A stretch of DNA of 64,000 bases from Fibrobacterota bacterium (GTDB lineage Bacteria; Fibrobacterota; Chitinivibrionia; Chitinivibrionales; Chitinispirillaceae). The notes below the pieces were generated by a model. That model saw only the letters and a program-made list of their open reading frames with translations. It did no database searches and was not told the origin of the DNA. Shown here one piece after another: positions 17,718 to 25,914 of this stretch. Location: positions 113,973 to 177,972 of the forward strand of contig JAEYNR010000017.1 in NCBI GenBank assembly GCA_023412475.1, read 5' to 3'. Position numbers and translations under genes: made by a program. The stretch's first letter is position 1. Each line of letters starts with the position of its first letter.

Positions 17718-18700
17718 ACCTATTAAATAAACCCCTTGTACTGAAGAACGAATCTGTTACACCTCCATTACTCTGCGCTCCGATGGCTGGAATTACTCAC
17801 AGCGCTTTCAGACGGCTGTTATCAGATTTCGGTGGTTACGGTTGTCTTTACACTGAGATGCTCTCAGTAAAAGCTCTTCTGGTTGAAAATCTTAACCAGT
17901 CTCCCTTTACCAAAAAGAGGCTAGGTGAAGGTAATGTCATTTACCAGTTGAAATTATCGGGCAACGAACCCATAAAACAAATCATAGATCGGGTTGTCAG
18001 AATTGATCCGTTTGCAATAGATATAAACCTAGGATGTCCTGCACCTGAAGTTAAAAAAGACGGTTGCGGAAAATCACTTTTTGACAATCTTGAACTGCTG
18101 GGAACCACTCTTGATAAATTTAGAAAATTATGGAATGGCATATTGAGCATTAAATGCCGTCTGGGAAATAATGTGCCTGGCTGGGAAGATCGTTTCTCTG
18201 CACGGCTCAAATTGTTTGAAGAGTGTGGAATCGATGGTATTTGTGTTCATCCCAGATTTTCTGATGAAAAACTGAAAAGAGAAGCGCGATGGAATCTTTT
18301 CGCCTGGATCAGATCTCAAAGCAGAATACCTCTGATTGCTAACGGTGATATAGGTGATCACACAGCACTGGAACTTATTTCCTCTGACAGTTGTGATGCT
18401 CTGATGATTGGCCGCATGGCTGTAATAAAGCCATGGATTTTTCGGGAGTTAAGAGGTGAAACAGTGAACTTTAATTACGCAGAGGTCTGGAACCGTCATC
18501 TGGATTATATCTGTGAAGACTTCCCCGTAGAAAAAGCGATCGGCAGAATAAAAGAATTTACTTCTTATTATGCCCGCAATTTTTTCTTTGGTCATGAGCT
18601 TTTCAGACTAGTGCAATCGGCTCCTTCAATTAAACTGTTGAGAGAAAGGGGCAACTCCTTTTTGACTTCCGCTCCCCGGATCAGTGCTATAAGTCTTTGA
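17714..18700 (+). CDS. tRNA-dihydrouridine synthase (Dus family)
   Basis: FMN-dependent reductase converting uridines to dihydrouridine in tRNA D-loops. The FMN-binding start LCAPMAGITHSAFRRL, the catalytic cysteine segment INLGCPAPEVKKDGCG, SIKCRLG, CVHPRF and the C-terminal FMN phosphate segment LIANGDIGD...ALMIGRMAVIKPW are all present in the usual order. It is 328 residues and starts with GTG, overlapping the upstream membrane protein by four bases. Which positions it modifies cannot be decided from sequence alone. Confidence 0.9.
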   Translation: MNLLNKPLVLKNESVTPPLLCAPMAGITHSAFRRLLSDFGGYGCLYTEMLSVKALLVENLNQSPFTKKRLGEGNVIYQLKLSGNEPIKQIIDRVVRIDPFAIDINLGCPAPEVKKDGCGKSLFDNLELLGTTLDKFRKLWNGILSIKCRLGNNVPGWEDRFSARLKLFEECGIDGICVHPRFSDEKLKREARWNLFAWIRSQSRIPLIANGDIGDHTALELISSDSCDALMIGRMAVIKPWIFRELRGETVNFNYAEVWNRHLDYICEDFPVEKAIGRIKEFTSYYARNFFFGHELFRLVQSAPSIKLLRERGNSFLTSAPRISAISL

Positions 18701-18729
18701 GAAAGCCGGCAGTGCGGCAAAAGTTATAA

Positions 18730-19923
18730 TCAGACCACCAGTTCTAGTGTAAACCCTTTATGTTTAGCCATGTCTATTAGAATCGGTTTGACTTTCTGCC
18801 GATTCTTAGTTTCATATATAATAATTTGAGGATTCTCGAGGTTTTCCGGGTTGTCACGTGCAACCACCCCGTAATAACCGATAAGCTGAGGCGTTGGTGC
18901 ATTAATAATTTTAATTCTTGCACCTACCGGATACAGCGGAACAATCGTAGTAAGAGTCTTGACAATATCCGCATTGAGCAGATTACCACCCATTTCAATA
19001 ATGTTTCTTAGCGATTCTTTTATTTCGCAAGGCTCGATCCCTTCTCGCGATCTGCCGGAAATATAGGAATCATAGCAATCGGCAACTGCCACAATTTCAG
19101 CAAACCGGTGTATCATGTTTTGTCTTGAAAAATCCTTTAATGGTGGGCGGTTATCCCCTTTTATTCCCTGAGGGTAACCTGTTCCATTCTGTCTTTCGTG
19201 ATGCTGCAAAGCAACGGCTGCACTGGTTGAGGGAATCGCATGATTCTGAGAAAGCATAAGAAAGCCATAAACAGTGTGTTGTTGATATATCTTCAGCTCC
19301 TCTGAACTGTATTCAGTTATTTTTTTTTCAAGTAGCTCTTTTGGTAAAGCAATCAGACCCAGTTCGTAATTAAGCGCACCGATACCAAGCTGTTTCATCT
19401 CCTCATAAGACAATTTGTATTTCTTGCCGATGCAAAGAGAATTTATCGTAACGTTTAGAGCATGACCCATAAGACTGGGTTGGGTCTGTTGCATGGCTGA
19501 AAGATTAAGAACAATTGAGGATTGGCTCATGATCTCTTCCACAAACTTATCCAGAGCCTTAACCATCCCATTATTCATTATAAACTTGTTGAGGTACTGT
19601 TTATTTTCCTTTAATATTTCCTTAATCTTGTCTGTGCTTTTAATTCGAAAATGTTCAATGGCATTGGAGAGCTCTTTTGAGCTGGCATCAATGGATTGTC
19701 CCATCTCCCTCTGGGCAGTTTCAGATATGACACCTTCTGGAATTACACCCTCAGTGCCCTCAACATCGATTAAAACATTGCGAAAACCCAACTGTTTTAA
19801 TTTTTCACGATACCGCGCCTTTATTCTATAACCTGCAGCCAAAAGAAGTTCTCCAGAAGGCAGCACTATAGATTCTCCAAGAACCATATCTTTCTGGATC
19901 TGATCTAATGAATATCTAACCAC
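18730..19923 (-). CDS. HD-GYP-type protein lacking the catalytic HD pair
   Basis: About 397 residues. The N-terminal ~65 residues form a small module (DQIQKDMVLGESIVLPSGELLLAAGYRI...) also seen as a stand-alone protein at 54485. The C-terminal half is an HD-GYP domain: first His in LMGHALNV, then ALNYELGLIALP where LLHDIGKIGIP is normal, so the HD pair reads YE and the Lys is Leu; QQHTVYG and ALQHHERQNGTGYP are intact. It is therefore probably a degenerate sensor rather than a c-di-GMP hydrolase. The GTG start at 19923 is chosen because GGAAGG lies 5 bases upstream; a TTG at 19938 also keeps the frame. A strong sigma-70 promoter lies upstream. Confidence 0.85.
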   Translation of the reverse strand: MVRYSLDQIQKDMVLGESIVLPSGELLLAAGYRIKARYREKLKQLGFRNVLIDVEGTEGVIPEGVISETAQREMGQSIDASSKELSNAIEHFRIKSTDKIKEILKENKQYLNKFIMNNGMVKALDKFVEEIMSQSSIVLNLSAMQQTQPSLMGHALNVTINSLCIGKKYKLSYEEMKQLGIGALNYELGLIALPKELLEKKITEYSSEELKIYQQHTVYGFLMLSQNHAIPSTSAAVALQHHERQNGTGYPQGIKGDNRPPLKDFSRQNMIHRFAEIVAVADCYDSYISGRSREGIEPCEIKESLRNIIEMGGNLLNADIVKTLTTIVPLYPVGARIKIINAPTPQLIGYYGVVARDNPENLENPQIIIYETKNRQKVKPILIDMAKHKGFTLELVV

Positions 19924-19972
19924 AATAACCTTCCACAATCATAAAAATACATCTTTTTGAAAATACCTATAG

Positions 19973-20001
19973 ATTATACACACATTTAGATCAATATTCA
20001 A
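19973..20001 (-). promoter_or_regulatory. Sigma-70-type promoter of the HD-GYP gene
   Basis: On the minus strand TTGAAT (20001-19996) and TATAAT (19978-19973) are 17 bases apart with a TGTG stretch before the -10 box. The GTG start lies about 50 bases downstream. Confidence 0.7.
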
Positions 20002-20100
20002 AGAGCATTTTGATCCTTCTTTGATAATTTTAACCGATTCAGAGCATAAGTCCAAATCCTCACATTATATTACAGGAAATAGACAGAATCGAAGGTAAAT

Positions 20101-20928
20101 ATGATAGAACAGATAAAAGAAATCTCTTCTCTGGATATACCTGAAATAGAAATGTATCGCACATTAAAGCAGCCCCAACAACACAGAGATGAAGGATTTT
20201 TTGTAGTCGAAGGTGACAAAGTAGTCAACAAATTTCTTCAAAGTGATTTGCGTGTAGTCTCCGTTTTATTGGTTTCTGACCTATTGGACTTTTATTACCC
20301 AATTATTGAAAAAAGACCTGAAAAGATAAATATCTATACCACATCTGCATCACTTTTAAAAGCTATCGTCGGTTTCAGATATCATCAGGGAATCATGGCC
20401 ATTGGCATAATTCCACAGCCTCACTCTGTGGAGCAAATTCTGGCTGCTCCTACAGAACCTGCGATCTTTGTAGCACTGGATCGGCTTGAAAGTGCAGAAA
20501 ACACAGGAATTATCGTTAGAAACTGTGCGGCAAACGGAGTACAAGCATTAATTGTAGGTGAAAGATCTACAGACCCATTTCTGCGAAGAGCGATCAGAAA
20601 TTCTATGGGCACTCTTTTTAACCTTCCGGTAATCTACTCCGAAAAACTCACAACTACCCTGGTGCAGCTACAACAGTGCTCGCATCATTTTCAAATAATT
20701 GCTGCTCACCCCAGGGCTGAAAGTCAAAACATCTTCTCTGTGGATTTATGTAAAAACAGTTGTATAGTTTTGGGCAATGAGGGGGTCGGAATCAGTCCTG
20801 ATGTCCTGAACCAATGTGACATTGAGGTGCGCATCCCTATAGCCTCCAATGTCGATTCTTTAAATGTTGCCTGCGCCAGTGCAGTGATTCTGTATGAAGC
20901 GACACGCCAACGATACAGGGCTGGATAA
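20101..20928 (+). CDS. TrmH/SpoU-family 23S rRNA-type 2'-O-methyltransferase
   Basis: A 275-residue SPOUT methyltransferase with an N-terminal substrate-binding domain (residues 15-105, including FFVVEGDKVVNKFL and HQGIMAIG) and a C-terminal catalytic domain with motifs AENTGIIVRNCAANG, CIVLGNEGVGIS and VDSLNVACASAVILYE. This layout is the RlmB/TsnR-like rRNA methyltransferase type. The start ATG follows CGAAGGTAAAT, which contains an AAGG ribosome binding site. Divergent from the HD-GYP gene. Confidence 0.87.
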   Translation: MIEQIKEISSLDIPEIEMYRTLKQPQQHRDEGFFVVEGDKVVNKFLQSDLRVVSVLLVSDLLDFYYPIIEKRPEKINIYTTSASLLKAIVGFRYHQGIMAIGIIPQPHSVEQILAAPTEPAIFVALDRLESAENTGIIVRNCAANGVQALIVGERSTDPFLRRAIRNSMGTLFNLPVIYSEKLTTTLVQLQQCSHHFQIIAAHPRAESQNIFSVDLCKNSCIVLGNEGVGISPDVLNQCDIEVRIPIASNVDSLNVACASAVILYEATRQRYRAG

Positions 20929-21275
20929 ATTAAGTAAAAATCTGTATTTCTTCTACCCAGATTTGCTCTAAATTGCAGACGGAAATACCATAATGGTTCT
21001 TTTGTATGCAATGAAGGCCTTCCCAGGCCTCCAATGGTAAAATAGCGGATTGTATTTATAGGCAGAAAAACTGTAACCTCTAAAGCCTGATAATTGCTAC
21101 TTGCTCTCCACCATCTTTTAGAGATTCCCGCAGTATTACCTAATTCGGCCGATTAATTGACGGCGAGATGCGCAGTCCCCTTGAGAAGAGCAGGCTTTCA
21201 AAAACGCTGGCATATCCACAAAGGGTGATATGTCCAGATCGCCTCAAAGAATCGTCCGATTCAGGTATAATAGTT
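20929..21275. other. Spacer with dispersed repeat copy
   Basis: No gene seen. It contains the second copy of the short dispersed repeat (21185-21240) and, inside it, CATATC/GATATG arms that could form a small hairpin just beyond the stop of the outer-membrane protein gene. Confidence 0.5.
21185..21240 (+). repeat. Dispersed intergenic repeat, copy 2
   Basis: Aligns with 9907-9964 in the same orientation over about 57 bases with several identical blocks (GAAGA, GCTTTC, ACGC, ATCCA, GATAT-TCCAG). Confidence 0.4.
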
Positions 21276-22367
21276 TCAGAAACTGACAATGATTTCTGAG
21301 CCGATGCCATAAAGCAGATCAGCTCCGGTAAATTTTGAAGCTACAGGCACAACCACCTGTCCCCAGAGCCACCACTGTACATTTTCTTTTGGATAGATAT
21401 AAAAAGTGGGAACTACCCAGAAAGCATTATCATCTTTGTTTTCCAGATCCATCCCATGAATCTCCAGTGGAAGTCCGACAGCAAAGATTTCTGTAAAAGC
21501 GAACCCCGGCTCTATATAGAAGAAAAACTCGTCACTGATTCCAAGTAATGGTGATGCAGCAAGATCAGTGTTTGCAGAATCCGGGTCAAACATGGTATAT
21601 GCAGTCATTGCAGTTGTGAATCTGCCAAAACATAATAATGGCTCTACAAGAAGAGTAAATAGATTCTTACGCTCTTCTCCCGGGAAATTTATATAACCAA
21701 AATCGGCCTTCAGATTCAGAATCTCTCCGAATTTTCCCAGATACTCAATACCGGTAAAAATTTTGCTTCCAGCAGAGAAGCTCAACATAGAGTTGTTTTG
21801 AATACCGTAACTCAGGCTGAGCAAGTGCTTCTCTGCGAGAGTCAGATTAGTGACTCCCTGAACATCTGCAATCGTTTCACCAAGATCTGATATACCTGCA
21901 GTCACCTCCTGAGCAATATGATCATTTCCGAAACTGTATCTGACACCTCTGGTGAAACTTTCAGGAGTAATCATACTTAATCTTTTGTAATAATAGTAAT
22001 TGAATTTACCATACTGATAAACCAGATCTCCAACAGAGAAAGTGCCAATCGGACTTAAAAAGGTTAAATCGAATCCGTCAAATTTAAATTCCAACCATCT
22101 GTCAGAAGGGTTTCCGATACCAGCAGGTACCCTCCCTGGTATACTAGCATTATTGGCTGAATTTGCTGTCGCATATACATGAGCACAAATTTTATCGTTG
22201 AATTTCAACGACATGCCTAAATCCAGCTCACTATTGACATAGTATCTGCCTTTAAGATCCGCCCATACATCCGCATCGAGATATCCGTTGAAATCAATCT
22301 GCGGGCTTGCTGCATTGAGAGCTGTAAAGAAAACTCCTAAAAGAAATGGTAATATCTTTCCTGTCAT
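21276..22367 (-). CDS. Outer-membrane beta-barrel protein
   Basis: About 363 residues. A signal peptide (MTGKILPFLLGVFFTALNAASP) is followed by alternating polar/aromatic strands (such as NLKADFGYINF, WWLWGQVVVPVAS) and a C-terminal ...IIVSF ending in Phe, the usual signature of an outer-membrane barrel recognised by BAM. The start at 22367 is chosen because GGAAAGGG lies 5 bases upstream and the signal peptide begins there; the open frame extends 15 codons further. A sigma-54 promoter lies about 75 bases upstream. The substrate or partner is unknown; I recognise no named family. Confidence 0.75.
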   Translation of the reverse strand: MTGKILPFLLGVFFTALNAASPQIDFNGYLDADVWADLKGRYYVNSELDLGMSLKFNDKICAHVYATANSANNASIPGRVPAGIGNPSDRWLEFKFDGFDLTFLSPIGTFSVGDLVYQYGKFNYYYYKRLSMITPESFTRGVRYSFGNDHIAQEVTAGISDLGETIADVQGVTNLTLAEKHLLSLSYGIQNNSMLSFSAGSKIFTGIEYLGKFGEILNLKADFGYINFPGEERKNLFTLLVEPLLCFGRFTTAMTAYTMFDPDSANTDLAASPLLGISDEFFFYIEPGFAFTEIFAVGLPLEIHGMDLENKDDNAFWVVPTFYIYPKENVQWWLWGQVVVPVASKFTGADLLYGIGSEIIVSF

Positions 22368-22441
22368 ACACACCCTTTCCAGTGATATAGTACATTCTAG
22401 GTAATCAGGCACACAGCTGCGATCTCGGCCGCACCTTATTA

Positions 22442-22457
22442 TGCAACTACTATGCCA
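22442..22457 (-). promoter_or_regulatory. Sigma-54 (RpoN) promoter of the outer-membrane protein gene
   Basis: On the minus strand the site reads TGGCAT, five bases, TTGCA, with GG-N10-GC spacing; only one base differs from the TGGCAC-N5-TTGCA consensus. Transcription would start about 63 bases before the start codon. Confidence 0.65.
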
Positions 22458-22761
22458 GTACTGTTTTTAAGTATTTATCAGCTAAGAACAGGAAGGGTGA
22501 GCAAGTTAGCAAGACAAATTTGTATTTAAGATACGAATGTGTGTTTTCTAAACTTTATTCGCACCGGTTCATTGACTCGAGATACATAGTATTATTTTGT
22601 GGCAGATTGAAGATTCTATTCTCTTTACCTTTCGAAGCCTGAAATGTTTCTCAACATCAGCGTGGGGTTCCTTACCCCAGAAACAAGCTCCGAATGGTAA
22701 TGAATTGGTCGCTGTATTGTAACATCCACGAAACAGGATCTCTGAGGATTGCGAATTCGAA
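22458..22761. other. Spacer between the ParA-M23 gene and the outer-membrane protein promoter
   Basis: No supported gene or clear terminator. An activator-binding site for the sigma-54 promoter would be expected here, but no obvious palindrome stands out. Confidence 0.4.
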
Positions 22762-24597
22762 TTAACTGGCACTTGCTCTCAGTTTATCGACAAACATCTG
22801 GCGATAGAAAAACAGTTTGGGGTCGGTGACCCGGAATTTTCTTCTTCCAAAGGAGATATCACTTCCGGTTTCAGTATGTATACCGTATCCGATGTGAATA
22901 TGAGGTCCGCTGGTTCTTCCAGTCATGCCAACAGTTCCAAGGACCTCTCCTTTTTTGACTCTGGCACCACTTTTAACATATCTCCTGTCCATATGGGCAA
23001 AGAAGATCACCATACCATCAGCGATTACTCCCACCGTTCTTCCAGCCACTGCATTAGTAAGCAACCAGGCCTCCCCATCGATAGGACTAATGACTTCCGA
23101 ACCATACTGCGCGGCCACATCCAAGCCATAGTGGGGTTGGCCTCCACCAGTACCTCTCTCACACCAGTCACCAGTTATGTAGGATAATGAGTCACAAATC
23201 ATGCTTTTAAAGAAGCTATAAACCGGCAGAAGCTGCTTCTCTTCAGGGTTGGTAATTCTCTGGGGCGGATAGAAATCCACTTCCAGACCGTTTGGAATGC
23301 GGTCCGGGATCTTGATCTTTGCTTCTCCTTCAAGACGGGTAAGATTATGTGTAGAAACTACTTCCAGAACGTATTGATTTATTTCCTCATAACTGGGTAC
23401 AACAGCCCTAAAGTGACAGATAGCGAATTTGGCAAGTTTGTAGATCGATTCACCCTGGCTAAACATATGGGTATAGATTTCATCTCTGGCGATGGACAGT
23501 TGTTGGGGGGCAAGGGGCCGTGGTGCAACTGACTCATCCACCTGTGAGTTCAATCCATAGATTACCACCAAAGCTGCAGCCGCGCATAGTTTTGGGACAG
23601 CTTTAAGGATAACTGCTTTTTTATTTCTTACTGAAGGAACAGGAGTATTTAATACATATTGCACTCTCTTAGCCAACTCATCAAAGGCTTTTGTAACTGC
23701 AGCATTTTTTTTAAAAAACTGCAGAGGCTTTCCCTCATCCTGAGCATCCCTTACAATTGCAGATTCCGGTATTTCAAGATCAAACATAATCGATTGGGGC
23801 AGTAGTGAAACGCCGCTGTTTCCTTCAAACAAGACCTGTTCACAGAGGTTTTCCAGAAATTTACGGTTTTCACTCATCGTACGAGTTTTACCCTTTAGTT
23901 TTGATTCCTGATTACCAAACACCTCATTTTTAATTATTCTGATCCGCAATGCAGGGTTTCGTTCTGAGAGCCGGCTTACATTTGAAAGATAATCACGAAG
24001 ACTCTTGGTGGATAGTGCATTCAAAGTAACCGGGATAAGATTTAGATCGCTATTCATATAGAGGTATCTGGTCAGAGAATTCCATACAGAGGGAGTATCG
24101 AGGATGATGTACTTATAGAATTCACGGCATAAGCACAGGTTAGTAACCAAATTTTCGAGTTGTAGTCTTGAGGGTGTCTTAAAAAGGTCAGAATTTGCAG
24201 GGATAAGATCCAGACCAGGTTGGATATTAGTAGCCAGGGAGGTGATTGAGGAAGCCTTAATGGCTTTATCTATCAGTACATTGTTTTTGATATGTAAAAT
24301 GTCACGGGCTTTTCGGAAAAATAATTCAGCCCGTGAGATTTGGTTGCTTGAGAAACGTCTACAGAAAAGTTCCCAGGAAGACTGTACTGGGTTTTCAGAT
24401 TTGTGCCCCAAAGCTACGGTGGCACTCCCCTGAACATCCAGATCTATTATCAGTGTAGGGCCTCTTTTGGAAAGAGATGCTGCCAGATTGGTAGCGACCG
24501 TCGATTTTCCTACTCCGCCCTTGATGTTTGCGATATGAATGATTCCACCACTATCCTTATCGGCAAATATTAGAGCGTTTTTGGCCCTTACACCCAT
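22762..24597 (-). CDS. ParA/MinD-type ATPase fused through a membrane segment to a LysM-like region and M23 peptidase
   Basis: A 611-residue fusion. Residues ~17-315 form a ParA/MinD-type ATPase: deviant Walker A KGGVGKST at 26-33, IIDLDVQGSA at 50-59 and IILDTPS at 164-170. One hydrophobic segment follows at about 328-349. Residues ~375-432 look LysM-like (QGESIYKLA...). The C-terminal domain (485-580) is an M23 (LytM) zinc endopeptidase with HYGLD (H489, D493), FFAH (H535) and HIHIGYG (H566, H568), all metal and catalytic residues in place. Predicted topology puts the ATPase in the cytoplasm and the peptidase in the periplasm. It starts 12 bases after a degenerate receiver gene. Domain calls are firm; a role in localised wall cleavage is inferred. 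Confidence 0.88.
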   Translation of the reverse strand: MGVRAKNALIFADKDSGGIIHIANIKGGVGKSTVATNLAASLSKRGPTLIIDLDVQGSATVALGHKSENPVQSSWELFCRRFSSNQISRAELFFRKARDILHIKNNVLIDKAIKASSITSLATNIQPGLDLIPANSDLFKTPSRLQLENLVTNLCLCREFYKYIILDTPSVWNSLTRYLYMNSDLNLIPVTLNALSTKSLRDYLSNVSRLSERNPALRIRIIKNEVFGNQESKLKGKTRTMSENRKFLENLCEQVLFEGNSGVSLLPQSIMFDLEIPESAIVRDAQDEGKPLQFFKKNAAVTKAFDELAKRVQYVLNTPVPSVRNKKAVILKAVPKLCAAAALVVIYGLNSQVDESVAPRPLAPQQLSIARDEIYTHMFSQGESIYKLAKFAICHFRAVVPSYEEINQYVLEVVSTHNLTRLEGEAKIKIPDRIPNGLEVDFYPPQRITNPEEKQLLPVYSFFKSMICDSLSYITGDWCERGTGGGQPHYGLDVAAQYGSEVISPIDGEAWLLTNAVAGRTVGVIADGMVIFFAHMDRRYVKSGARVKKGEVLGTVGMTGRTSGPHIHIGYGIHTETGSDISFGRRKFRVTDPKLFFYRQMFVDKLRASAS

Positions 24598-24609
24598 TTA
24601 TAAACCACT

Positions 24610-24960
24610 TTACAATACCTGTTGCACCGTATCGATAATAGTCTCGATCTCAGTCGGATTCGAAAGGATGCGGTCTTTGTCATGTCGAGCCCGATCGGTT
24701 ATAAAATATGCATCCTCTTCAGCATTATACAGTATAACTGGTACATTTTCAAGTTTTTTGCCAATATGAAAGTAGTTGTAAATAGCTTTCCCTTTTTTCC
24801 AGGTCCCCATATCCAGAAGAGCCAGATTTGGCTTTTCAGATTCGACTGCTGTCATCAACTCGTTGCTGCTGGTGCAATCAATAATTTCGTGCTGTTTCTT
24901 GACTGCCTCCTTCAACTGAGCCTTTCTTTTCTTAGTATCATCCAACAATAATATCTTCAC
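24610..24960 (-). CDS. Stand-alone receiver-domain protein, probably degenerate
   Basis: A 116-residue CheY-like fold: MKILLLDDTK gives the acidic pair D7-D8, and LALLDMGTW places the phospho-acceptor at D50. The conserved Thr/Ser (VILYNAE) and Lys (ILSNPTE instead of LxKP) are missing, so phosphorylation-dependent switching may be absent or altered. A GGAGG box lies 5 bases before the ATG. It is directly upstream (12 bases) of the ParA-M23 fusion and 60 bases downstream of a TPR membrane protein, so it belongs to that operon and may steer the ATPase. Confidence 0.8.
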   Translation of the reverse strand: MKILLLDDTKKRKAQLKEAVKKQHEIIDCTSSNELMTAVESEKPNLALLDMGTWKKGKAIYNYFHIGKKLENVPVILYNAEEDAYFITDRARHDKDRILSNPTEIETIIDTVQQVL

Positions 24961-25020
24961 ATGACCTCCAAAGGGTAATTAATTTATTCACTTTTTTAGA
25001 GCACAGCCTCGAGAGAATTT

Positions 25021-25701
25021 TTATCCGGCAATCTTCAGCTCAAATGCTGACAACAGATTTTCTGCTTTCTGATAATAATCACCGGCAGTCGTATCAGCCA
25101 TTATTTCTTTACAAAGCTGCTTCGTTTTTTCTGCATCTTTTTCACTGTTTAACAATGCTATTTTCCATTTAATAGCCACATGCCGATGCCTAATGCGCTT
25201 ATCGTTCAAAGCTTCTTGCAGATACTTTATTGCTTCATCAGCCTGCCCCAGGTTTTCATAACAGGCAGAAATACCCTCCAGAGCCTGGCCACTCACAAAT
25301 TCGGCTGTTTTTTGGGGAGTCACTGCTTTTTTGAACCAATCTATAGCTTCCTGATACTTATTCTGCTCAGAATAAATACTGCCTAACATATATGCGCCAA
25401 ACACTGCCTGAGGAGTCGAGCCATAGCCTTTTACGGTAGCAGAAAATTTTTCAATTGCCTTGTCGTAATTTTTATCCTGATAAGCTATCATTGCCTCACC
25501 GAATGAGCTCAGTGCATTTTTCTGTTTTTTGGCATTAAGCTGTTTAAAAGAAACAGCAGCACCAAATAAGACTAAAAGTCCAATTGCAAAACCAACAATC
25601 ACCATCCGGAATTTCACAATATTATCTTTGGCGTTGAGTATCCAATCCATCACAGGATCTTCTCTCAGCTCCTTTTTATGCTTATTGTGTTTGATATTCA
25701 A
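25021..25701 (-). CDS. Membrane-anchored TPR protein (YfgM/BamD-like layout)
   Basis: A 226-residue protein with a short cytoplasmic N-terminus, one membrane segment (MVIVGFAIGLLVLFGAAVSF, about residues 33-52) and a periplasmic part of TPR units (ALSSFGEAMIAYQDKNYDKAIEKFSATV, AVFGAYMLGSIYSEQNKYQEAIDWFKKAV and so on). The layout resembles YfgM-type periplasmic TPR proteins. It starts with TTG at 25701, supported by AAGGAGG six bases upstream. It is first in the operon with the receiver and the ParA-M23 fusion. Confidence 0.8.
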   Translation of the reverse strand: MNIKHNKHKKELREDPVMDWILNAKDNIVKFRMVIVGFAIGLLVLFGAAVSFKQLNAKKQKNALSSFGEAMIAYQDKNYDKAIEKFSATVKGYGSTPQAVFGAYMLGSIYSEQNKYQEAIDWFKKAVTPQKTAEFVSGQALEGISACYENLGQADEAIKYLQEALNDKRIRHRHVAIKWKIALLNSEKDAEKTKQLCKEIMADTTAGDYYQKAENLLSAFELKIAG

Positions 25702-25726
25702 TTAATCCCTCCTTGAAATAAACATG

Positions 25727-25743
25727 CTGGCAAATTGTGCCAG
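25727..25743. promoter_or_regulatory. Inverted repeat upstream of the TPR/receiver/ParA-M23 operon
   Basis: CTGGCA and TGCCAG are perfect 6-base arms around AATTG, lying just before the ribosome binding site of the TPR gene. It could be an operator or an mRNA hairpin; its centre does not have sigma-54 spacing. Confidence 0.4.
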
Positions 25744-25914
25744 TGTTATGTTAAAATATTGGATACCAGCAATATAATAGATACCAAGTATACAAAAATG
25801 TTTCCTTTGGCAGGGGGAAGTCAAGAGGAAGCAGTTTGTTAGCGACTCCTGAGGGTGCTCCAAAATTAAAAATTCGTCAGGAGAGGGCATTTATTTTGTT
25901 ATTATGGAGAAGAA

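Noticed and set aside
22569..22772. 67-residue minus-strand frame downstream of the ParA-M23 gene
   Set aside because: No ribosome binding site or recognisable features; it overlaps the end of the fusion gene.
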